This document shows positions 53,540 through 60,192 of a stretch of DNA of 60,192 nt, piece after piece. Numbering within the stretch: the first letter of the stretch is position 1; each line of letters starts with the position of its first letter. Source of the DNA: Phycisphaerae bacterium (GTDB lineage Bacteria; Planctomycetota; Phycisphaerae; UBA1845; JAFGLZ01); NCBI GenBank assembly GCA_016927755.1, contig JAFGLZ010000209.1, positions 1 to 60,192 of the forward strand, read 5' to 3'. The translations under genes and the position numbers were made by a program. The notes under the pieces are model-generated. The model had not been told where the DNA came from. It did no database searches and saw only the letters and a list, made by a program, of their open reading frames with translations.

Positions 53540-56500
53540 TCAACGGGGCTTCAGCGCCGTCACGGCCAGGATGCCGACCATTGTTCTCCTGGTCTGGACC
53601 TCGACGTCCAGGGATCGGATCAGCTTGTTCGGGTCGGTCTGGATGTCGAAGACGTCGGCGTGGGAGGCGGAGGCCCGACCGTGGCCGTAGTAGCCGCGTT
53701 CGGCGCCGCCGATGGTGATCGGGAAATTGTCGGAGAAGTGCTGGCACGTGTTGTCGAAGGTGTCGGGGTTGCGCAACGGCACCTCTCGGCGCATTCCGTC
53801 GGCGTAATTGACCGTGATGGTCGCGTTCGTCAGATACGTGTTGTTGTTCATGGTGACGTTGGCCATGAGCAGATAGAGCTTCTCCGCCGGCGAGTTGACG
53901 GGAACGGTCGCCTTGGTCGGCCAGCCGTCCCACCTCGAGACGAACAGCCCGTTGTTGCCTGAACGGGCGATGCGAAACGGCACGCCGATCGCCGAATGAT
54001 AGATCGACTTGTCGTCGAGCTTCTCACGAAGCCGGTCGAGATTCATGTAGCTCTTCTTGTACCAACTCCAGAAGTGTATACGCGGCTGATGTTCCTCATC
54101 GTCCGTGAGATGCGGCTGGTCGCCGAAGATCGATTCGAACGCACGGTTCATCGGGAGCGGTAGGGGGGCCAGACGCTCTTTCACGCCCTCCAGGACGTCG
54201 GGCCGGGCGGACAGAAGCCTCCAGAATGTCGTTGTCGCGGTTGCGGGTCGGTCATCGAGCCGCACCTGCACGTCGAGCCGCCCGGGAGAGAGGCGCGTTG
54301 CGTCGTCGACTTCCTCGTCGATGACGCGTTCGGCGTTGGGCGCTAGAGGTGTCGCGGAGGCGAGTTGCCTTTCGATACCGGCGTATCGGAGTGCGATCGG
54401 ACCATTGAGGGATCGGGCGGCGTTGTTGACCAACACGGCCTTGAGCGTCACTGGACGATCCTTCTCCCAGGGCACGCACAGCCGAGCGTCCTTGATCTCC
54501 AGCGGCTCACAAACGTGCAGGTCGATCGGCTGCCAGTGTCGGCGACCGTCGGCGTTGATGAGGAGGAAGAATGTGTGTGGCCCCGGCTCGGCGGTTACCT
54601 TGGCCGTGAGCCCGGTCGTCTGGTCGATATTGACATCGGTAAGGATCGACTGTGGGTCGTGGACCTTGGCGATGCCGACGCTCCGAAGGCTGAGGGTGTC
54701 ACCTCGGGCGATTCGGGAAGGCGGATCGAGATTGAATCGAACGGTCTTGGTCGAAAGCGTCAGGTTGATTGCCTGAGCGGGTCCAACGGTTAGTTCCGCC
54801 CACTCGTGGCCGAGGCCGGGATGCCGGCGAATCTCCACGGGCTTGCCGGTGGAGCTTGCGCTGACGACGTGGCGATTCTTGTATCCGATCTGGAGGATCC
54901 ACTTGACCGCTTGCTGTGTCCGAAGGTGCCAGGTTTCGGCGTCGCCATCGCGGCGGAAGGTGTACTCGAAGTCGGGGCTCCTGTAGCCGGCGCGGTCCCA
55001 CTGTTCGGGGAAGCCGGGGCGGATCGTCACGACCTTGTCCTGCATTCGAGGAAGGACTCCAAACGTGCCCTCGGCGACGGTCCTGGCGAACATGGAGACG
55101 GCGTCGGCAAAGTCCACGTAGGTGCCCTGCGAGGCATCGGTACGGGTGTAGCAGCTAATGGAGCCGGGCACGGATGCGGAGTAGAACGATTTCATCGCAC
55201 TGCGGAGCAGCCGGTATGGCTTGTCGCGCTCGCCGATCCTGTAGTAGCAGAGGGCAGTGTTGAGCAGTTCGGCGTTGGCCAAGGTGCCGTTTGTGATGAC
55301 CACGGGATACCAGTCGTTGACGAGGATCTGATCGCCGAAGCGCCAGAATCGGTTCTCGATGTAGCGGAGGGCTTGATAGGTCTGGAACTCGTCGGTGATG
55401 AAGAAGTCGATCGGGTGATATTGGCTGGGGGCCTCGGCGGCATCGTGGCGAATGCCGTCGGCGTCGACATATTCGCAGAAATAGCCGCGGTCGGCGATCC
55501 AGAGCTTGTCGAACATGGCCTTCTTGATGGCGTCGGCTTCCTGATCGAACGGCGCCGGGTCCTGGCCGGCGGCGCGGGCGAACTCGGCTGCCATGCGGTT
55601 CGCCCTGTAGGTATAGGCCGAGGACTGGGAGCAGTCGCCGTTGTAGACGTGGCCGTCCGAGATCCAGGTGTTCAGGCGGTTGAGGTAGAGATGGTTGCCG
55701 TCGGCGTCGAGGGCGTTCTTCTGGAAGCCGAGGGCGGCCTTGACCGTCGGCAGCATGTCTTTGGCGAAGTCGGGGTCGCCGGTGTGGTGGTAGTCGTAGT
55801 AGACGTGATCGAGAAAGACCTCTTGCATGTTGTAGTGGAACTTGCCGTCATGTTTCTGATCGAAAGGCAGGACCGAGATGACGTAGCCGTTGAGCCAGTC
55901 ATTGGGTTTGAGCTGATGGTTGGCGTGCAGGTGGGCGGCTTTTTTAACGCGATCGTGCCAACCCATGACCGACGCGCCGTACCAGCCACGCCATCCGAGG
56001 AACCAGCAGTTGCAGTGATGGCCCCAGCGGATGACGCCATGCAGGAAGGAGTCGGGCCACCAGAGGGCATCCTGCGAGAGGTTGTTGAGCCGGACCGCCG
56101 AATCCAGGGCGGGATCAGGGGTCTTGACGGCCAGGCGGTTCGCGACCTGCTCGAAGTGGTTTCGGTTCGCGAGGAATTCCTTCTGGGGATCGGCGATTGC
56201 CGGAGGCGCTTCTTCGCCTCGTTTTGCGCAAACGATGACGTATAGGGGGGTGTCGGGTTCCAGTTGGATCCGCTGCAGTAGGAGGGGCCGATCGCCCTGC
56301 TTGGCTTCGGCAAACGGCGCGTCGGCTTGCGAAGCAGTCAACTCGCTGGCGAGGGGAGCTTGCACGTGAACCGTGCCATCGACTGCGTCGGTATCGCGGA
56401 TGGTTGCCGAAGAACCGTTGATCTGGATGTGATCTCCTTTGTGTCGTCCGACGTCGATTCCGCCGGGGAGCCCATCCTGGCCCTGTATCTGCATTCCTTT

Positions 56501-57625
56501 TGCCAGGCCGCCGTAGGTCCAGAGGAGTTTGATCGGCTTGTTGGATGTCAAGCGGCTGATGAAGCCCAATCCCTCCCGGAAGGCGACTGTCTCGACCGAC
56601 AGGGACGCGTCTTGCAGGGCGGGGTCGGCAATCTCGTGCCGAGCCGTTGCCCCGTCATAGGCCATCTCGACGCCATTGAGGGCATGTAGAAAGGCTGGTT
56701 TGTTACCGTCGATTGCGATCGACAGTACACCCCAGCACAGCCCCGGTGCTTCGGCAAGCATGATCTGAGGTCGATCGCCAGCTAGGACCACCGAGGCCGT
56801 GTGGTCGCCGTACAGGGGACGATTGAACGTCCGCGGACCGTCGAGGATGCGAACGCCCGTGCCCGTCGGCTCGTAGCTGGACCTGGATCCGGGCGCTCCG
56901 CCCCAGATCATCCAATCCTGGATACGGTTGGTCTCCGTGAGGTACTTGGGGATGGCCTGCTGAGAGAGCTTCACGACGGCGGGGCCGCCGGACTCGGTGT
57001 CGCCGTAGAGGGGCCCGTTGCGGTTGCTGACATCGGTGGCGATCGCCCATCGACCGCCGGAGGAGGGGACCTCGCCGAGCTTCTTGCCGTGCGTGTCGTA
57101 GATCAGTAGCCGACCGCGAGGGCTGTCGGAAACGAGAAGCTTCCGGTCGTCCACGAGGGCGATCTGGAGGTTCTCGTCGGTCGAGTCGGTTCTGAACGTG
57201 TGCAGGATCTTGCCATCCCGGCCGACCCGGTAGACGGTGGGATCGCGGTAGGTGGTGATCAACAAGTCCTGGCCGTCGCACTCCATCCGCGTGGGTTGGC
57301 CGGGCCCCGTCCACGTGAAGGACCGCTCGAGCTTGGCGCTCTTGACGTCGAACTCGTAGATCGTCTTGCCGCTGTAGTCGCTCGTCCAGAGGGAGACGCC
57401 GTTGGTCGCGACACCATGGCCGAGGAACGGCTTTCGCGGCTCGACCTGGTAGACGCGTAGCTTGCGGCCCGAGGCGTCGTAGGCGGCGACGGTGCCGTTT
57501 TGGTAGTGGCCGACGTAGAAGACGCCGTTATGGAGCGCCAGGCCACGCAGGCCTCCGTCGGGCAGCGACATGCGGTCGGCGGCGGATGTCAGGAACGGAA
57601 TCGCCAGCAATGTCAGCGTGTTCAT
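53540..57625 (-). CDS. Giant secreted beta-propeller plus alpha/alpha-barrel glycoside-hydrolase-like protein
   Basis: A 1361-residue protein with a short N-terminal signal sequence (MNTLTLLAIPFLTSAAD). Residues about 20-330 contain NHL/SMP-30-like propeller repeats (LRGLALHNGVFYVGHYQNG, WAIATDVSNRNGPLYGD). Residues about 490-880 look like an (alpha/alpha)6 barrel of debranching/rhamnosidase type, with LSQDALWWPDSFLHGVIRWG, SSAYTYRANRMAAEFARAAG and LLNTALCYYRIGERDKPYRL, resembling DUF4450-type proteins. The rest (about 900-1361) is beta-rich. It probably degrades or trims a polysaccharide in the periplasm. The start ATG has AGGTG five bases upstream. It lies 15 bases downstream of the partial gene at the window end, so both are in one operon. 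No enzymatic activity is assigned. Confidence 0.68.
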   Translation of the reverse strand: MNTLTLLAIPFLTSAADRMSLPDGGLRGLALHNGVFYVGHYQNGTVAAYDASGRKLRVYQVEPRKPFLGHGVATNGVSLWTSDYSGKTIYEFDVKSAKLERSFTWTGPGQPTRMECDGQDLLITTYRDPTVYRVGRDGKILHTFRTDSTDENLQIALVDDRKLLVSDSPRGRLLIYDTHGKKLGEVPSSGGRWAIATDVSNRNGPLYGDTESGGPAVVKLSQQAIPKYLTETNRIQDWMIWGGAPGSRSSYEPTGTGVRILDGPRTFNRPLYGDHTASVVLAGDRPQIMLAEAPGLCWGVLSIAIDGNKPAFLHALNGVEMAYDGATARHEIADPALQDASLSVETVAFREGLGFISRLTSNKPIKLLWTYGGLAKGMQIQGQDGLPGGIDVGRHKGDHIQINGSSATIRDTDAVDGTVHVQAPLASELTASQADAPFAEAKQGDRPLLLQRIQLEPDTPLYVIVCAKRGEEAPPAIADPQKEFLANRNHFEQVANRLAVKTPDPALDSAVRLNNLSQDALWWPDSFLHGVIRWGHHCNCWFLGWRGWYGASVMGWHDRVKKAAHLHANHQLKPNDWLNGYVISVLPFDQKHDGKFHYNMQEVFLDHVYYDYHHTGDPDFAKDMLPTVKAALGFQKNALDADGNHLYLNRLNTWISDGHVYNGDCSQSSAYTYRANRMAAEFARAAGQDPAPFDQEADAIKKAMFDKLWIADRGYFCEYVDADGIRHDAAEAPSQYHPIDFFITDEFQTYQALRYIENRFWRFGDQILVNDWYPVVITNGTLANAELLNTALCYYRIGERDKPYRLLRSAMKSFYSASVPGSISCYTRTDASQGTYVDFADAVSMFARTVAEGTFGVLPRMQDKVVTIRPGFPEQWDRAGYRSPDFEYTFRRDGDAETWHLRTQQAVKWILQIGYKNRHVVSASSTGKPVEIRRHPGLGHEWAELTVGPAQAINLTLSTKTVRFNLDPPSRIARGDTLSLRSVGIAKVHDPQSILTDVNIDQTTGLTAKVTAEPGPHTFFLLINADGRRHWQPIDLHVCEPLEIKDARLCVPWEKDRPVTLKAVLVNNAARSLNGPIALRYAGIERQLASATPLAPNAERVIDEEVDDATRLSPGRLDVQVRLDDRPATATTTFWRLLSARPDVLEGVKERLAPLPLPMNRAFESIFGDQPHLTDDEEHQPRIHFWSWYKKSYMNLDRLREKLDDKSIYHSAIGVPFRIARSGNNGLFVSRWDGWPTKATVPVNSPAEKLYLLMANVTMNNNTYLTNATITVNYADGMRREVPLRNPDTFDNTCQHFSDNFPITIGGAERGYYGHGRASASHADVFDIQTDPNKLIRSLDVEVQTRRTMVGILAVTALKPR

Positions 57626-57640
57626 CAGGACACCTATCCA

Positions 57641-60192
57641 TCACGGTCGGCTTAGGACGAAAACGCGTCCGGATTCAATGCGGTCTAGAACCAGCGAGGC
57701 CTTAGCGTCGGTCACGGTGGAGTGGAATGGCGCGATGCCATCGTCCGTGACCTCGAACGCCTTGACCTCGGAGAGGAAGTCGGGCAAGGCCACCGTGATT
57801 TGTACGTTGCGCGCTGGTTGGATCTTCGGTGGATCGGGGCAGCTCGCGGGGATGTGATTGGCGGCCGCGATCACGATCTTGTCCGGGCCGCAGAGCAGGC
57901 TTGCGACCCAGACGCGTGGCTTGGGCCATAGCTCGGACCCGACGGTGCCGGTCTTGACGAGGCCCGCATCACACGAGACGAGATCCACGGGCGTACCCAG
58001 GAGGAGATCCCCCTCGATGTGGGCGAGCAGTGCGTTGACCTTGGCGATTTCCTTGGCGACATCCTCGTTAAGCTGCCACCCGCCTGCGCCGCTGCTGTGG
58101 ACCCAGCTCGTCAACCCCTTCATTCCGGCACCGATGGCCTGGACGACGTTCTGCCGGTATTCGGCGGGGATCGGTCCGCGAATATCCTTGGGCACGCCCT
58201 GGCCCTTGCCCCACCCATAGGCCTCCAGACACGCGTACATCCGACGTGGCGCGCCGCACTGACGAGCCAGCGCCAGGCTTTCGCGGACATAGGCGTGGTC
58301 GGCCCCATAGAAGGTGATCGGGTAGGGGTCGAAACAGGACACGTCGGCGACCTGGCCGTAGACGGACCAGTTGAGAGGGCGGACGGTGCCGTTCATGATC
58401 AGCCAGGTGGCCACGTTCGGGGCGTGGCGCTCCACCAGTGTTTGCCATCCGGATTGCGTCAGTCGCCGGGCGTGCCAGCCCAATCCGACGTCGTAGCCCC
58501 CGCCCCGGTTGTCGTGGGCGTCGGGCTCGTCGGGGCCGAAGATGTAGGCCACGCGCGGATGGATGTCGAAGACGCGGTACTCGTGACAGGTCGTGGTGAC
58601 GTCGTACTTCTCGCAGGAGGCCTGATCGACCATCCGCCACATGGCCATGTTCATGTTCATCTGTTTGAGCTGGCTGACGGGCGTGTGGATCGATCCTCGC
58701 GGGAAGACGAACGGCAGCACGCGAAACTGGGCCGCGACCTGCTCAGGAGTGCCCTCGGCCTGGATGCCGACGACGTGGAAGCTGTGGGGCTTCAGTGGCG
58801 AGGGGATTTTGGCAACGGCCAACGCGACGTTGCCTGGGCAGTCCGCGCCGAAGATCGCGGTCTCCTTCAGCAATACTCCATCGAGGAAGACGGCCTGGAG
58901 CCGTGCTTTGGAGGCAGCAGGCTCCCTTCGGGCGTACACGTACATCGTCCGCATGTCCTTGCCGGTGGTTACGTAGTCGACCGTCAGGGACGGCCGGCGA
59001 TATGGGATGGTCAGTTCCGTCGGCTTGCCGTTTATCAGCGGGATCCTCAGTGCGGCGTGGTCTCCGGCGAGGCGGCGTCGAAACCGGACGTATACCTCCC
59101 CGCATTCCCCCGGGCTCAGGAGGGGCGGGCGGACGCGATGCCAGACGACGCCCCTGGCGTCCCACGCGCTCTTGGCGAAGTCGACATAGCTCGCCTCGAT
59201 CGGCTTGCCGTTTAGGAGAAGGCCATCGCCGATGCGGACCGGCACCTTGCCGTTGTTGCGGACGATCGCGCGGACGGCTCCGAAGTCCGCGTGCTCTTTG
59301 TACAGGAGCTGGACGCCTTTGAAGATCAGGCCGACGTTGGGGGTCTTGGTTCGCCCCTCGACGGCCTGTGAGGCTTCGGGGGGCGCGGGATCGGGGATGT
59401 AGTAGGCACTCAGTGCCTTGAGCGAGCCTCCCTGCGGCATCGAGGGCTTCTCGGCCCAAGCGGGCGATCCCTCACCGATGACGCCGATCTGACGGACGAG
59501 GATCGATCCTCCGTCCTGGCCTGCGATGCGGAGCTCATGCAGTCCCGCCGCGACGGGGCCCGGCACCTGGACGAAGCAGGCCTTGTCGTCCTCAAAGAAG
59601 GTTGCGACGTCGAATCGGGCGAGTGGCTTGTCGTCCCAGCGGACGCACATGGATCGGGAAGAGTCTCGGTCGGCGCGAATGAGCAACCGTAGCATGAGCG
59701 GACCGCTCTGAGCGGACGTCTTGACGAACATCACGAGCGACAACGGCCAGCGATGTTCCGTGGCGTATGCACGGCGAACGCGGAAGCCCGTTCGTTCTTC
59801 CGTGAAGAGATCCGGGATTTCGCCTGGGGGGCGGAGCCAGCCGTCGGCGTCCTCATAGTAGTGGGGGGGGCGGCCCTGAATGGGGTCTGACCAGTCGAGC
59901 GAGATTGCCTGCCAGCCAACGGAGCGCCGCAAGTCGCCCCATGCGGCCCGCGTCGACGCTTGAGGGTCGCTGTCCGCCGAGGCGGCGGGGCCGAGCGTGA
60001 GCTTCACCTCGACCGAGTTCAGGGTGTTCGAGGTACCGGTCTTTAGTCCGGAGTAGTTGTCCATGACGACCCGAATCCAGACTTCCGGCCGCCCGAGCAG
60101 GGGGGCGACGTCGTTGGGTTCGGCGATGAGCTTGCCGGTGTTCCACCCGGCGGCGTCGGGTTCGAGGTCGGCGCTCGAGGCGACCTGCGTCC
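57641..60192 (-). CDS. Large glycoside-hydrolase-like protein with TIM-barrel region, partial (5' end beyond the window)
   Basis: The last 850 residues of a protein whose reading frame stays open to the window edge. The codons before the first internal Met still read as good coding sequence (GRPEVWIRVV), so the gene begins outside. N-terminal parts look like jelly-roll carbohydrate-binding domains (about 1-440 here). The region with YIFGPDEPDAHDNRG, CFDPYPITFYGAD and YACLEAYGWGKGQG resembles a glycoside hydrolase TIM barrel with acidic residues (DEPDAH, CLEAYG), but I cannot name the family. It is the upstream member of an operon with the propeller/alpha-barrel protein. Likely role: extracellular or periplasmic polysaccharide breakdown. 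Confidence 0.65.
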   Translation of the reverse strand, partial: TQVASSADLEPDAAGWNTGKLIAEPNDVAPLLGRPEVWIRVVMDNYSGLKTGTSNTLNSVEVKLTLGPAASADSDPQASTRAAWGDLRRSVGWQAISLDWSDPIQGRPPHYYEDADGWLRPPGEIPDLFTEERTGFRVRRAYATEHRWPLSLVMFVKTSAQSGPLMLRLLIRADRDSSRSMCVRWDDKPLARFDVATFFEDDKACFVQVPGPVAAGLHELRIAGQDGGSILVRQIGVIGEGSPAWAEKPSMPQGGSLKALSAYYIPDPAPPEASQAVEGRTKTPNVGLIFKGVQLLYKEHADFGAVRAIVRNNGKVPVRIGDGLLLNGKPIEASYVDFAKSAWDARGVVWHRVRPPLLSPGECGEVYVRFRRRLAGDHAALRIPLINGKPTELTIPYRRPSLTVDYVTTGKDMRTMYVYARREPAASKARLQAVFLDGVLLKETAIFGADCPGNVALAVAKIPSPLKPHSFHVVGIQAEGTPEQVAAQFRVLPFVFPRGSIHTPVSQLKQMNMNMAMWRMVDQASCEKYDVTTTCHEYRVFDIHPRVAYIFGPDEPDAHDNRGGGYDVGLGWHARRLTQSGWQTLVERHAPNVATWLIMNGTVRPLNWSVYGQVADVSCFDPYPITFYGADHAYVRESLALARQCGAPRRMYACLEAYGWGKGQGVPKDIRGPIPAEYRQNVVQAIGAGMKGLTSWVHSSGAGGWQLNEDVAKEIAKVNALLAHIEGDLLLGTPVDLVSCDAGLVKTGTVGSELWPKPRVWVASLLCGPDKIVIAAANHIPASCPDPPKIQPARNVQITVALPDFLSEVKAFEVTDDGIAPFHSTVTDAKASLVLDRIESGRVFVLSRP

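Overview
This 60 kb window is GC-rich and densely coded. It looks like a chromosomal surface-polysaccharide (exopolysaccharide/envelope glycan) island from a Planctomycetota-like bacterium, perhaps of the Phycisphaerae type. That placement is inferred from the exosortase/EpsI pair, the paired Tat-signal Gfo/Idh/MocA proteins, very large secreted carbohydrate-active proteins, and two copies of a short intergenic palindromic repeat that I associate from memory with planctomycete-type genomes. I see no rRNA, tRNA, CRISPR array, transposase or integrase.

Layout. (1) 66-11453, plus strand: a polymerization and assembly operon holding a Wzy-like polymerase, sulfotransferase, Wzx-like flippase, three GT4 glycosyltransferases, a CapK-like adenylate-forming enzyme, a methyltransferase and a GT-C glycosyltransferase. 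(2) 11387-15670, minus strand: a giant lipoprotein with six carboxypeptidase-regulatory-like repeats and a pectate-lyase-10-like module. It converges on and overlaps the preceding gene at a perfect hairpin. (3) 16144-24057, plus strand: EpsI, exosortase, a 1467-residue membrane-anchored TPR protein and a Wza-like outer-membrane export lipoprotein. (4) 24125-27650, minus strand: a two-gene metabolic insert, a GH15 glucoamylase and a double-rubredoxin NAD(P)H oxidoreductase. (5) 28024-29121, plus strand: an SGNH hydrolase. (6) 29190-47351, minus strand: an 11-gene run with many overlapping start/stop codons. In transcription order it holds a GINT1-like protein, DegT aminotransferase, B12/radical SAM enzyme, YfhO-like membrane protein, a 73-residue unknown, a second SGNH hydrolase, a second B12/radical SAM enzyme, and four tandem paralogous GT-C glycosyltransferases. 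(7) 47665-49257, plus strand: a second flippase. (8) 49312-60192: a uronate-isomerase-like amidohydrolase, two tandem Gfo/Idh/MocA oxidoreductases and two very large carbohydrate-active proteins, the last running off the window end.

How the parts could fit together: block 1 builds and polymerizes a probably sulfated repeat unit, and block 3 exports it and processes envelope proteins through the exosortase. Block 6 is the least familiar part. It pairs duplicated B12/radical SAM enzymes, duplicated SGNH hydrolases and quadruplicated membrane glycosyltransferases, and could be an uncharacterized glycan- or lipid-decorating pathway with its own flippase next door. No initiating phosphoglycosyltransferase or Wzc-type kinase is visible, so the pathway is probably completed outside the window. 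All functions are inferred from motifs read by eye; no database search was run.
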